Assembly: GCF_019175285.1 (NCBI RefSeq)
Contig: NC_056527.1
Span: 116,006,248-116,070,247 of the forward strand
Length of the DNA: 64,000 nt
Reading direction: 5' to 3'
Source: Sceloporus undulatus
Taxonomy: Eukaryota; Chordata; Lepidosauria; Squamata; Phrynosomatidae
Under the pieces are notes generated by a model, which did no database searches, was not told the origin of the DNA, and was given only the letters and a program-made list of their open reading frames with translations. Shown piece by piece: positions 1 through 11,250 of this stretch (position 1 is the stretch's first letter; every line of letters begins with the position of its first letter). A program made the position numbers and the translations under genes.

Positions 1-1145
1 TCCCAGCCTGGGAGCCGGCTGAGGCTTCCTCCCAGGCCAGGAAGGAGGAGGGGACAAGGTTTAAAAATTTTAAAACCTTGTCCTACATTTGTCCCGGTTT
101 TCAGTTCGCCAACTATGGCAACCCTAGGTGTGCATCATATGGATGCTACGCCCCGACTCCGCCCCCAACACGGCCTTTAAGGCTGATTTGTACAGGGCCT
201 ATATCTCCCAGAATACTTTAGCCAATGTGGACAACATGCTGTGTGTTCCAGCAATTAGCTGACAGGAAAGCACAGGTTTCCTGGGAGTTGTAGTTTAAAC
301 TGCAACTTTCTCAAATTCTGTGTCACAAAAAACCCAGAAACCCTGTGTAGCTCTAGGGCAGAGGTGGGATGGCATCCCCCCCTGAAAGCCCATCTTTGCA
401 ATAACAATAACATCAGCAACAACAATAACAATTAATAATAATATCTGAATAGACACACAGTCGTCCCCTGAATTTTAATGTTTAATGTTACCCCTCCACA
501 CAAGCCCCCCCAAAAGCAGGTATGGAGAATTAGGTGAGGTGTCCCCTCGACCATCCAGGGTTGTCTTCTCCTGCTCTAGGGAGTTCAAAGCAGAAGGAGG
601 AAGTATCTAATTTTTCTAATGAGGTTTTTTTTTTGTAACTAGTTACTTTTAGCAATAATGAGCTAGAACAGAATTGCTTTTTTGCCTGAAGTGGCCATGG
701 TTCTAATTCATAACTTTGCGGTTGAGCAGGAGCTCATTGTCTTCCCATTACTCATTCGCGGGAGTTTACTACTGGGTGAACTGTGAGAAGAGGAAGAGGA
801 AGGGTCCCATGGGTGGCTCCCTTTTGCTTCAGCCAAAAACAATTGCTTAATCGCATCTTTTCCAATTCAATCATAATTTCCAATGTGCAATATCTGAATT
901 GGCCACTTGGGGGAACCAGAGAGCATTTTTCTATTATTCTCCAATGGCATAATGGCCACAGTAACAGTAACTTGTTAGTTATGAGCAAGTCAGTGAATTA
1001 TCTTTCTGAACTGCCATATGGCATACCAATAGAGTTGAGTGGCAAGAGTTACAAGTAAAGTAACTAGTTCCTTTGTAAAATTAACTTTCCAAGATATGGT
1101 TCATGGTGTGGTAGATCTTCCAGCGTGTGGGATCTTGTGTTCCAG
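1..1145. other. Intron 10 of gene 1, no feature recognised
   Basis: Because the next exon is exon 11, this stretch should be intronic. I looked for exon 10 (LEERGV...YYYRDDGM) and did not find it; in gene 2 this intron is 3.2 kb. Some simple AAC/AAT repeats lie at 395-440. Confidence 0.5.
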
Positions 1146-1368
1146 CTTTGTTGGAGACATGGTGAAGTTCTATTACCGGAGTGATGACCGTATCCAGAGT
1201 GATCCAGAGCTCCAAGCCTGGGTTCAGGAGATCTTCAGGGAAGCTTTCCAAAGCAGGGAGAACTCAGGTGCTCCTTCTTCTCTGGGGACGATGGAAGAGC
1301 TCACCAAATTCCTGACAATGGTGATTTTCACCTGTTCAGCTCAACATGCTGCAGTCAACAGCGGGCAG
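1146..1368 (+). CDS. ALOX15B: Gene 1 fused exon 11+12
   Basis: The exon starts after a ttccag acceptor with [14 protein letters not shown] and runs without interruption through [15 protein letters not shown] to HAAVNSGQ, followed by a gtgaga donor. The Gly codon GGT sits where gene 2 has its intron (G|GG). It carries the third iron histidine and the asparagine four residues later. Confidence 0.93.
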
Positions 1369-3313
1369 GTGAGAATTCACACATAACATACTGATTTTCA
1401 TAGTGTGAGGAAGTTACTTTTTTTGGACTACAACCCCCAGAATCCTATTAATTTCTTCAGGCCCATTTTAGTCCCACTCTCTAGCTATGCTTTATCCATC
1501 TCTTCATCAAAAGCATCACTCAGATTGCTCAATCCAGCATCCTCCAGTTGTGTTGGATGACACATAACCATTGGCTGGGGATTGTGGGAGTTGTAGTTTA
1601 CCACATCTGGAAGGTACCAGCTCAGGAAAGGTCAATCTGTGATGTTGCAACAGGAGAGTCATTTTGGTGCCTCAAGCAGTTCATCCAAATAGACTCACTG
1701 AGATGAAGGCAACTTATTAGTTACAACTCATTTCCCACTGATTTTAGTAGGACAGAGTAGGCTTAATTTATCTTCAAAGCCATTGATTTCAGTGGGTCTC
1801 CTCCAAACAGGTCCCAGTCTGGATCTGTCCAATTGAATCCAGACTTGCTCCTTATGTAGCTCCCATGCTTTTCAAGGCAATCTTGTATGGGAGAACTTCT
1901 CGGCGGATTGGGCCTTAAAGACCCGCCGCATCTCATGATGAGTACCATTTGCATTTTGGGATCGGCTTAACCTGATGTTCCTTTTGCCCCCAGTTTGACT
2001 TTGGGGCATGGATCCCCAACATCCCACCCACCATGAGGAGACCCCCACCCACCAGGAAGGGGACTGCGACCCTGGAGAGCATCCTGGAGACCCTTCCTCA
2101 GGTCAACATCACCTGCATCGCTCTGAGTTCTTTGTGGCTGCTAAGCAATGATGTGGGAGACCGGGTAAGCATTAGGAATGCAGGGGGATGATTACCTTTA
2201 TGGTGCATCTACACTGTAGAAATAATGCAGTTTGACACCACTTTAAGTGCTGTAGCTCCATCCTATGGAATCCCTGGGATCTGAGGTTTTACAAGGTCTT
2301 TCTTCTTCTCTGCCAAAAACTTTGGGTGCCTCACCAAACTACAAACCCCAGGATTCTGTAGGATGGAGCAATGGCAGTGAAAGTATGATTAAGCTGCATT
2401 ATTTCTAAAGTTCAGATGCAATGGCGAGCCTCCTCTAAACAACTCTTGCTAAAAGGTTCTCCTTATGGTTGCCATGAATTGGAAATGACTTGAAGGCGCA
2501 CAGAAACAACAGCAACAAAAGAGGCGCCCTCAGTTACACAATCCATCAAGCTCCCGTGTTCCCTGTCAAGGCCTGCTCCTCCCAAGTTTAACACATAGGC
2601 CCTCTAAAATCCATCTCAATAATGGGGATTTTGTGGTGTTTTAAGCTTTTTTCTTACCAGGAGTTTGTACTCTAGGGACGGAGGGCCCACCTTGATATTT
2701 TGAAGTCAAACATAATGCCCTTCCTCATGGACCAAAGACCAGCTCAGCCTTTCCTCTAAAAAAGCATGAGATTTTGCAGTGTTTAAGGTCACATCTCGTA
2801 CACAACACAAGCAGTGAACAAACAAACTGCAAGGCTAGGGCGGGGGGGGGGGGGGAGATGCTATCTTAAAGACAGGAATGGTGGCTGGCGGCAACAAGAT
2901 GCAAGGCTGGGGAGAGATTGAAGATTTTACAGATCCTCTTGTCTCTCTCCAGTCTTGCAAATACAGTACTGCTACGTACTGCATTACTAATGTATTCCAA
3001 AATCCAAAAAATACCCCAGCTGTGGTCCTAAGCGTTTCAGATAAGGGATACTAACTCAACCTGTATAACCAAAAATGTGTTGTCAACTTTTCCAAACATC
3101 TCTGGTCAATGGTTTCTCTCAAATCCCTTCCAGAGGCCTTTGGGACACTTTCCGGATAAACATTTCTCTGAAGATGAACCAAAGCGCCTCATCGGAGTCT
3201 TTCAGAGCCGCCTGGCCCAAATTTCTGAGGAAATTCAGGAGAGGAACAAGTCGCTCGCCCTTCCATATGAATACATCAGCCCGCCTATGATCGAGAACAG
3301 CGTTGCCATTTAG
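1146..3313 (+). CDS. ALOX15B: ALOX15B-like lipoxygenase, gene 1 (3' end only)
   Basis: This is the C-terminal part of a fatty-acid lipoxygenase, a non-haem iron dioxygenase that puts O2 into arachidonic or linoleic acid. Three coding exons are visible: 1146-1368, 1994-2164 and 3134-3313 (stop TAG). They carry the third iron histidine and asparagine in [12 protein letters not shown], the core [15 protein letters not shown] and the C-terminal ENSVAI whose last Ile is an iron ligand. Acceptors and donors are all AG/GT. The exon at 1146-1368 is 223 nt, exactly the sum of exons 11 (122 nt) and 12 (101 nt) of gene 2, so one intron has been lost. Exons 1-10 lie beyond the left edge. The best family match from memory is ALOX15B; ALOX12B or ALOXE3-like naming is possible. 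No break is seen in the visible part. Confidence 0.93.
1994..2164 (+). CDS. ALOX15B: Gene 1 exon 13
   Basis: 171 nt, phase 0 at both ends, between a ccccag acceptor and a gtaagc donor. It encodes [19 protein letters not shown] through [11 protein letters not shown]. At the two positions that set 15S versus 8S oxygenation in mammals it has Ile-Ala. Confidence 0.92.
2203..2420. repeat. Palindromic MITE, CTGCAGAAATAA family (family A), gene 1 intron 13
   Basis: A roughly 215-bp foldback whose two arms read tgcatctacactgtagaaat and the reverse complement, meeting near a TGCC/TCACC centre. The arms include TTTGACACCACTTTAA and GGATTTGTAGTTT-like blocks. At least 20 copies, whole or partial, occur in this window. 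No coding capacity; superfamily not assigned. Confidence 0.85.
2430..2520 (+). repeat. tRNA-derived SINE, 3' fragment
   Basis: The stretch carries ctcctctaaacaactcttgc and gaaatgacttgaaggc then acagaaacaacagcaac, the conserved body and ACAAC tail of the SINE found whole at 27360-27596. Confidence 0.7.
2985..3063. repeat. Tigger/MER44-like element, terminal fragment
   Basis: It ends ggatactaactcaacctg followed by TA, the terminal motif CAGGTTGAGT in reverse. The full-length relative is at 32144-32474. Confidence 0.6.
3134..3313 (+). CDS. ALOX15B: Gene 1 exon 14 (C-terminus)
   Basis: 180 nt including the TAG stop, starting [18 protein letters not shown] and ending in ENSVAI. The terminal isoleucine, whose carboxylate completes the iron site in this family, is present. 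Confidence 0.93.
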   Translation, partial: RPLGHFPDKHFSEDEPKRLIGVFQSRLAQISEEIQERNKSLALPYEYISPPMIENSVAI

Positions 3314-4670
3314 GGTTCGGGTGATGATTCGCAAACGTGGCACCCTGGATTTTGCCGTCAGCTGGGTATCTCAGTAATGCTCGGTTATACTGTGTGCTGA
3401 GCCACCGTTCTTCTCCAAAACTCCTCTCTTGGGAATCATGTGTGGCACTCAGTAGGGCAGGGACAGAGATGTCATTGCAAAGGGTGTTTAACTTTGGACT
3501 CAAAGAATACATGTGTCCCTTTGGCTTTGTCTCATGGGCCCACAATCTAATTCCAAAGGCTTTGACAAGCGATCCATGTTTAAGAATAATCTTTCCCTTC
3601 CCCAGCAGCCTATCTAGTTGGAAAGAAAGGGAGCAAGTAAAGGGGAAAGGTGTGCTTTGGTGTATGCATGGGTTCTAGTGCACGCATACAATGACATCTG
3701 CACATGCGTGCCAAGAGCGCATGCGAAGTCAGAACTCTCTGGGATCAATGTATGTATATTTGGAGCAGGTTTGGAACTAAACTGAGAGGAAGTGTACTTT
3801 TCAAGTATAATTTTCTAGAGAATTCTAGAAATCTCTAGGATGATTTCTATGCACTGAGCCAATTCAGAACTGAGCTGAGAGAGGCTCACATTGAAACTCT
3901 GTGACATTTTGACTGTGAAGCTACTGTCAGGAAAGAGCCCTTCATTGCTAATGATTAAATAATACACACACTTTTACAAGGCCTCCGTTCTTTCCTTATA
4001 TGACTGGTCAGGTTGAACCTAGAGCTTGGAAAAGTTGCTTTCCAGAGGACTATAACTCCTCTGGACTACAGCTCCGCATGGCCTGATGATTTTTTCTTAA
4101 CCAAAAATCAAACCGTGTATAATATATTTTGACTTTAAATAATGTAGTGTACTTTTTGCACAATGTTTTAAAACTGAGTAAATGAATCTGTGAATGCAAA
4201 AATAACTGATTTTATGACATGAGCCCAAGGGATCCTTTTAAAACAACTCGTCATCAGGACTGATTTGTTATGGATCACTATGTATTTTTAGGTGTGGGCT
4301 TGTGATACGATTCGGTGGTTTAATCCTTCAGATGTTTTGTGATGCTGTTGTAAGACACCCTGAGGATGTTTTTTTAATAAATAGACAAGCGATGCATATC
4401 TTTTTTTAAAAAATGAACAAATTTTCCAAATCCAAGTTGCGTACTCTTGCCTGCTATGCATACAAATCCCCTAAAGCTTAACATCATCTCTGATCAGGAA
4501 CCGGGGTAGAAATAACACTGAACTCAGGAAAACTATGAACTTATTCCCACTACCTTGTAAATGGGATTGCAAATTGGTTTGGACTGACCCTGGTTTGCAC
4601 TTGAATGGAATCACTGAAGAGAGGGGCCATGCGCGACACCCATTTATTCTGCGTCTTTCTGATGTGGATT
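3314..4670. other. 3' flank of gene 1, nothing recognised
   Basis: Likely the 3' UTR of gene 1 followed by AT-rich spacer up to the L1 insertion. No conserved reading frame or known repeat was recognised. Confidence 0.4.
4376..4381 (+). terminator. Candidate poly(A) signal of gene 1
   Basis: An AATAAA hexamer about 1.06 kb after the gene 1 stop. It would give a long 3' UTR across otherwise featureless sequence. Other AT-rich hexamers nearby make this uncertain. Confidence 0.3.
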
Positions 4671-4687
4671 TTTTCTACGTCTTTTTG
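4671..4687. repeat. L1 target-site duplication, copy next to the L1 3' end
   Basis: ttttctacgtctttttg, identical over 17 bases to 11234-11250. It abuts the 11-base T run at 4688-4698, which is the poly(A) tail of the antisense L1. Confidence 0.93.
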
Positions 4688-5268
4688 TTTTTTTTTTTAT
4701 ATATAATCTTTATTAATTTTTAAAATAAACATAAAATAGCACCATCGAAGATTCAGATTTTAACAAATGAAATTAAACTCAAAAATATTCGAAAAAGACA
4801 TCTTCGTACCCCTCTTCATTCTTCTTCTCTTGTCTCTTCAGAAGGGAGGATCTTATTGTTACACTTGAATAGCCCATGCTTAAAATAAGGGATGAAGCTT
4901 CTCTACTATATTCTAATTACTAGGGACTAAAAGCCCTTTGGTATTAAGTCTATTTGCCCTATGTCCTTTTACACAATATATTCAATTTTCTAATAGACTT
5001 AAATTATCTAATAATTTATCACATCACTGTACAATAATATCTAAATAATCTTTCCCTGAACCCTCTCAACGAATATAGTGATAAAAAAGAAACTACAGAA
5101 GTCTTTATAAATTCTTCTACTTCGTTTGCGATCTATTTAGGCTCTGGAATATTAGAACAGAAATATAATGTATCAATGTTAGCATATATAGAAATCGCCC
5201 TCCAACTTAACCAATTTTATTTCTCTTCTACCGTCTCTCAATTCTCACTTCCATTCATGCCACCCAAT

Positions 5269-5919
5269 TTAGGTTGCGATCGAAGAAATATCTAAATCCC
5301 AAACTTTCCCCCAATAGATCAGGACTTTTTTCCACATTTCCTTTCTCTTGTTGTTATTTCTATTTTGGACATGACAAGATATAATATCTAGTTCTCTATA
5401 ATCATTGATCCTCATCATCCAATTTTCCCAAGTTGGCACTTCTTTAGTTTTCCAGAACCGCGCTATCTCTATTCTAGCCGCGGTAATCATGTAAAGAACT
5501 ATCCTCCAGTTCTGCTGCTCGTCTTTAGGGTCAAGAACCTTAGTTATGTTCAGTATAAATAGTTTAGGATTCATTGGAATTTTTATTTCAAGAATTTGTT
5601 GCATAGTCAAATGTATTTTAACCCAGAATTTTTGAATTTCTGGGCATTTCCACCACATGTGGAAATGTGTCCCCTTCTCTATTCCGCATCTCCAACAATT
5701 TCCATCTGAGGTCTTGAACATTTTTTTTAATTTCCAGGGGGTAATATACCACCTGTTCATAATCTTTAGAAAATTTTCTTTCAGATTCTGGCCCACTGTG
5801 AACTTATCTGTCTTGTTCCAAGCCCCTTCCCATTCGTCCATATTAATTGTCATGTTTAAGTCCTCGGACCACTTTATCATATAATCCTTGACTACAAGTT
5901 TCTCTAGAGTTCTGTTCAA
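5269..5919 (-). pseudogene. L1 ORF2, C-terminal segment with CCHC knuckle
   Basis: 216 residues counted from the first Met in this frame. It contains CWRCGIEKGTHFHMWWKC, a C-x2-C-x8-H-x4-C knuckle (Cys75, Cys78, His87, Cys92) characteristic of L1 ORF2p. It follows the reverse-transcriptase segment in a different frame. Confidence 0.88.
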
Positions 5920-5939
5920 AAATAGATTGTATAGTTTGG

Positions 5940-8522
5940 CTATTTTTTTTTATCCGATTGCCAAAGTATCTCGTCCAATTCGTTAAATCCAAGTTCTATT
6001 CCCTTCTCTTTTATATCTTCTTTGTATTTTTGGCAAATCTGTATATAGTTAAACCAAGTTATCTCGTAACCCTCTTCTTCAAGCCTCTCTCTTGTTTTGA
6101 TGTTAACTTTCCCTGGTCCTGACTTAATCAAAGCATTTTTGTAAGTTAGCCAGTTGCCCTGCGGAAGCCATCTGCCAAAAAACGCCTCTTGGGGTGAAGT
6201 CCAGTATGGTAATTTGAAATAAAATAATTTTTTTATCTTATTCCAAGTAATTAATAGTGATTTTCTAATAGCGTGATTGTCGAAATCCTTGTTGTGTCTA
6301 CTTTTATCGTAGCACAAAAAGGCATGCCACCCGAATCTTAAGTGGGTATTCTCTAAATTTAAAATGAAGGGGTCATCCAACTTTATCCAACACTGTATCC
6401 ACACCATACTGCAAGCCCAATAATATAGTTGAAAGTCCGGCAGAGAATAACCCCCTCTCTTTTTAGCATCCTTCAATGTGGACCATTTTATCCTAGGCTT
6501 CTTTCCTTTCCAAACAAAATTTTTGAGTTCCCTTTCCCAACTCCTAAAGATATTTTCTTTTATCTCAATTGGTAAATTCTGTAGTAAAAACATAATTTTG
6601 GGAAGCACTACCATCTTAATTGTGGAGATCCTCCCCAGTATCGAAAGGTTTAATTGATTCCATCTTTTCATATTTTCCTGAATATCTTTCCAAACATTAA
6701 CATAGTTATTTTCAAAGAGTCTAAGGTTATCTTTAGCTAACCAAACCCCCAAGTATTTAAGCTTTTTTTCCTCTTTGTAACCAGTCTTTCTTTCTAACAA
6801 CTCGACTTCTTCTCTGGTAAGGTTTTTTGTTAACATTGAGGTCTTGTTCTTGTTGACTCTTAATCCGGTAACTATTTCAAACTGATTTAATTCATAAAGT
6901 AGGGAGTCTATCCCTTGGATCGGGTCTTCCAATACTAAAATAACATCATCTGCGAACACCCTCACTTTCAATTCCAAACCCCCTTTTTTTAACCCTCTGA
7001 TGTTCTTATTTTGATTAATACCATTGATTAGAATTTCCATCGCTGTCAGAAAAAGAAGCGGGGAGATGGGGCACCCTTGTCTCACTCCTCTAAAGAGTTT
7101 AAATTCTGAAGATTTCCCCCCGTTAACAACCACTTGCGCACTTTGATTGTTGTATATTTGTCTTATTTGATCTATGAATATATCCCCGCAGCCTAGTTGA
7201 TTAAGAGTTTCGAGCAGAAAATCCCAACTTAAAGAATCGAAAGCCTTTTCCATATCTAATGCAACTATCGCACATTTTCTCTCATTGTGCACGTGATAAT
7301 ACTCTAGGCAGTTTATTATTGGTCTGATATTATCTCTTAATTGCCTGCCTGGTAAAAAACCATTCTGTTCTTTTCCCAGTATCGTATTTAGAATCGTTTT
7401 TAGTCTTTCTGCTAAGATGTGAGTAAAAATCTTATAATCAACATTTAATAGACTAATTGGGCGGTAGTTTGATACTAATAACGGATCTTTTCCTTCCTTA
7501 TGTATGAGAGAGATATTGGCTGCCTCCCAGGAGGGAGGGATTCCTTCTGTTGCTATTGAATTAAATAGCTTATTTAATGGATTTAACAATTCCCATTTAA
7601 ATTCCTTGTAAAATTTTGGAGTGAAGCCATCCCTTCCTGGGGATTTGGCTTCCTTCAGACTCTCGATTGCCTTTATTATTTCTTGTTTCGAGATTGCCTC
7701 ATTTAATCTTTCTCTTTGGTCTTCAGGAATCCTATGCTTAATTTTCCCTTTAATGTACTCTTGGAGGGCCGTTTTTTGTTCTTTATAGTAGCCTTGAGCC
7801 TTATATAGATTTTGATAAAACTCTCGGAATGAATCTATTATCTCTCCCCTAGAAGTGACCAATCCTTTATCTGTTTTTAACTTGGGGATAATTTTTCGTT
7901 CCCTTTCTTTTTTTAGTTTCTTTGCTAACCATTTCCCCACTTTATTCCCATTTTCAAAAAAATTTTGTTTGGTCGCCTTTAAATTTCTTGCTATTTCTAA
8001 GTTAATTTTACTTTGTGTTTGTTGTTGCAGGATTTTTATTTCGTTCCTTATCTGAGTATTTGTCGGGTCAGCTTTTAGCAATAATTCTTTCTCTTTAAGT
8101 TTCTCCCACAGATCTTTCTCCCTCATTTTGTTAATTCTCTTTACTTCCGCGGCTCTTTTCAGAAATAACCCCCGAAACACCGCTTTACCCGCATCCCAAA
8201 CCACATTATTCTTTATCTCTTGTGACTCATTAATCCTAAAATAAATGGCTATCTCTTCTCTCATTTTTTCCACAAAAGCTTTATCTCCTAAAAGCTCATC
8301 CCTTAGTCTCCATGAAAATTCCCGGCTTTCCCCAATCTTCATCGTCATCTCAATCAAACAGTGATCAGATAGTGATCTAGGGTCTAATTCCATTGACTTC
8401 ACCTTTGTAGCCAATATGCCAGACAGTAAAAATAAATCAATACGGGACCATGATTTATGTGGTTCGGAATAAAAAGTAAATCCTGGTTTATCTTCATTTT
8501 TTGTAGGACCAAAGGTCTTCAA
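5940..8522 (-). pseudogene. L1 ORF2, rest of endonuclease plus reverse transcriptase
   Basis: An 860-residue open segment. It begins with the end of the endonuclease (SWSRIDLFLLS, then SLSDHCLI with the SDH catalytic triad at residues 52-54). The reverse transcriptase follows: EAKSPGRDGFTPKFYK, NYRPISLLNVDYKIFTHIL, ALDMEKAFDSLSWDFL, GVRQGCPISPLLFL and the catalytic FADD at residues 523-526. The frame ends at a 9-base T run (5943-5951 on +). Confidence 0.92.
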
Positions 8523-9045
8523 GGTTATGTTCCTGAATCAAATCTCTGCAGCTCTTGGGAAGTTTCCCTTGACTGTCCTTAATCTTTTTTTCCGCCTTCC
8601 TGTCCCTCTTTGGGATTATTACCCCATTAAAGTCTCCCGCCAATATTATATTGTTTTGATCATAGGACATTAGTTCTTCATTTAATTTCTGATAATAAAT
8701 GTCTTTTTTTTCCAGTGGTCCGTAAACATTCACCACTATCAGTTTCTTGTCACCTATATCTATTTCTATTATTTGAAATCTTCCCTCGGGATCGTTATTT
8801 AGTTCTTTCGTGTAAAAATTCCTGTTTACATAAACCACTAATCCTCTCTTTCTCTTCTTGTTTGACAAGGCAAAGCAATTGCCCAATTTAGGGTTTCTCA
8901 AATATTTTTCCTCCCCTTTCCTTATTTTAGTTTCTTGTAGAAGGACTACATCGTAATTTCTCTTTTCCAAAAAGTGAAATATTTGTTTTCTCTTTTTTTC
9001 CCTGTTTATACCCCCCACATTCCAGGATGCCAGTTTGAGCATCAT
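8494..9045 (-). pseudogene. L1 ORF2, N-terminal endonuclease segment
   Basis: 183 residues beginning MMLKLASWNVGGINREKKRK. Catalytic residues of the L1 endonuclease are visible: Asn9 (SWNV), Glu38 (LLQETK), Asp138 and Asn140 (LAGDFN). The frame ends within a 6-base T run region (8497-8502 on +), and the rest of the endonuclease (SRID, SDH) continues in another frame. Confidence 0.88.
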
Positions 9046-9230
9046 TTTGTATCAGAATTTACTATCCTCAAAACTTAGTCTACTTCTAGACTTACCCCAT
9101 GCAAAAGTAGATATTTATCGTACCCAAAACTAAGTCAAAGAAACAAATTCTAGATTTTTTCCCCCCCTAGAAATCAGACAAGTTACAGTTCCCAAATCCC
9201 CCAATATAATTAAAGAATTTATAGACCTGA

Positions 9231-10085
9231 TTAGGTTTCAAACGATCTTGGATGGGTAAGCGAGTTATCTTCTAAATCCAGATTCAAAAGCAAATTTGAG
9301 TTCAGATTTCTCTTTTCTCTTTGTTGGGAATCCTTTTCTTCTGGAAGCTGATCAAGTGAGTCCCTTCTTCTTGGGGCTTCGTCCGCTTCTACTACCGAAT
9401 TCTTCTCTCCGTTGGATTCTCCTCCTCCAAAGTCTGAGTGTAGGAAAGTTCTGTAGAAAACTCTCGCCTTCTCAGTCGTATTTATTTTGAATCTCTTATG
9501 ATTAAATATAAAAGACACCCCTTCCGGATTCATCCATCTATAATTGACTTTATTTTTTTGTAGCAATGCCGTTAAGAATTTATACTGTTGTCTCTGTTTT
9601 ATAATCTGAAGAGGTAAGTCTCTAAAAATAGAAACCGGGGAATCTTCTATCATTAAGTTGTCTTTGTAGTTCTTTTGTATGACCCTTTCTTTTATCCTTG
9701 TGGTTGTAAAACAAATTACAATATCGCGCGGCAAGCCTTTTTCTTGGGCAATTTTAGAGCTGACCCTGAAGATTTTATCCGTTTGCGTCTCGACCAGATC
9801 TATCGGAATGTCTAAGAACGAGGATAAAGCTGGGAAAACTCTTTCTTCGAGGTCCTCATTCTCTACCTCTGGGAGGCCTCTTATTTTAATGGCCTTGTCT
9901 CTGTGCCTTTTTTCTTGTATTTGGAGAAGAAAATCTTCTTGAAGCTGATGTTTTTCCAATTTAATGACTTTTCTCTCCAAATCCGCTGTATTCTTCGAAT
10001 TAAGCTGTACTTCTTTTTTAATATCCGCAATTTCTTTATTAACAAAGTCGATCTTTTTGGCCAAGCCCTCAATTTCCATTTGCAT
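9231..10085 (-). CDS. L1 ORF1 protein (RNA-binding chaperone)
   Basis: 284 residues from the first in-frame Met. A coiled coil of heptads rich in Lys/Glu (about residues 1-60, IADIKKEVQLNSKNTADLER) is followed by an RNA-recognition-like core (RHRDKAIKIRGLPEVENEDL) and the C-terminal domain with DIVICFTTTRIKERV and IFRDLPLQIIKQRQQYK, as in L1 ORF1p. The protein binds L1 RNA and is needed for retrotransposition in known L1s. The same frame stays open upstream to about 10440 with no Met, through a basic stretch (APRRRNRKFKRNF), so the original start may have been lost or be non-AUG. Confidence 0.85.
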   Translation of the reverse strand: MQMEIEGLAKKIDFVNKEIADIKKEVQLNSKNTADLERKVIKLEKHQLQEDFLLQIQEKRHRDKAIKIRGLPEVENEDLEERVFPALSSFLDIPIDLVETQTDKIFRVSSKIAQEKGLPRDIVICFTTTRIKERVIQKNYKDNLMIEDSPVSIFRDLPLQIIKQRQQYKFLTALLQKNKVNYRWMNPEGVSFIFNHKRFKINTTEKARVFYRTFLHSDFGGGESNGEKNSVVEADEAPRRRDSLDQLPEEKDSQQREKRNLNSNLLLNLDLEDNSLTHPRSFET

Positions 10086-11233
10086 GTCGCGCCTAATTTC
10101 TTCTCTTAAAGATTTTTGCTCTTCCCTAATTTCCAGTTTGAAATTTCTCTTAAACTTCCGGTTGCGACGCCGAGGCGCGTGGAAGCAAGCAGCGGCTGCT
10201 CTGCTTTCTTTCCTCTGCAGTTTGTCCCGTTTAAGGTCTCTACGATATACAACTGGTGAGAGACCAATAGGGAGCCCAAGCCGAGAGAGGCTTGAGCCGA
10301 GGGTCTGTCGGGGTCCGGAGAATTCGGCTCTCCGCCCTCCCCTTTCAGGGGTCGGTAGGAGAAGGATTCGGGGAAGGTCGCAAGACAGCCGGGACTGCAG
10401 AGAGTTAGTCTTTGGACACCAGCTTCAGGCGCAACCCTTTTAATTTAATTTTTGAAGCTGCCTCTAGAAGACCCTTGTGAGGCAGCGCGCAGCAATTACA
10501 CTCGAGTGTCTCGAAAGAAGGAGAGGAAACAAGGTCCCAAGGTAGGGGATCCTCTCTTGTTATTGGAAGGAAGAAAAATAGTGAGACGAATAGGCTCCGT
10601 CTCTCTTATGCTTATTTGGAAGAAACTGGGCAGCAAGGATAAAAGTGAGAGGAAATTAATGAATATAAAGAAACAATTTGGTGGATTTTAGGAAAGAAAG
10701 AAAGAGCAAGGAGACGGATATTTTTATGACTAATTAAATAGGTCAGCATGCACATTGGACAGACCTTCTAACTTTTTTGTAATTTTTGAATTCCTCAAGA
10801 GCATTGAGTTCCAGTTGAGAATTAAGGGAGTTTTTCTTTCGCATTTCGTTTTCAGTGTTGCTACTAATTAGCTTTTCTCTTAGAACTGTAACAGAGGTGT
10901 TGAACATTTAGTTAGCAACAAACTTTCAATCAATGCACCTGGAGCCCTAACTCCAGCAGAAGGAGATTACTCTGTTTAAGATAAAAGGGGCTGGCTGATT
11001 TGACAACGAACGCTATCCGCTTTTGAGGTCTTGATAAGTTAATTCCACAAAGATAGAACCTGTTTCTTTGCAAGAAAAGAAATTCTCAGGAAATTTAGCC
11101 AATGGACACGAGAAGTGGCAAATACAGAAAGCTTAATATGAGTGGATACCAACAGAATACGAGACGAGACTCATTAGATGGATCTAACAAACAGCCAGAA
11201 ATAACATCTTTGATACTGGAGGAACTACGAGAA

Positions 11234-11250
11234 TTTTCTACGTCTTTTTG
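11234..11250. repeat. L1 target-site duplication, copy next to the L1 5' end
   Basis: Identical 17-mer to 4671-4687; it fixes the L1 5' end at 11233. Confidence 0.93.

Larger units (their letters stand above)
4688..11233 (-). mobile_element. Full-length L1 LINE, antisense, about 6.5 kb
   Basis: A complete L1 retrotransposon on the - strand, between two perfect 17-bp target-site duplications. Order in its own sense: about 1.1 kb of 5' UTR (11233 to about 10086), ORF1 (10085-9231), a 185-base gap, ORF2 (9045-5269, in three frame segments), 3' UTR with an AATAAA (reverse of 4709-4714) and a poly(A) tail. ORF2 has an apurinic-type endonuclease, reverse transcriptase with FADD, and the C-terminal CCHC knuckle typical of L1 and not of CR1 or RTE. 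The perfect duplication and long open frames indicate a recent insertion. It sits in the gene 1-gene 2 spacer, opposite to both genes. Confidence 0.95.

Noticed and set aside
1146-3313. Gene 1 as a processed retrocopy
   Set aside because: Only one intron is missing; introns 12 and 13 are present with proper splice sites and there is no poly(A) tract after the stop.
9964-10443. 159-codon open frame on the + strand
   Set aside because: It lies antisense to L1 ORF1 and its 5' UTR; the - strand frame has the coiled-coil and L1 ORF1 motifs.
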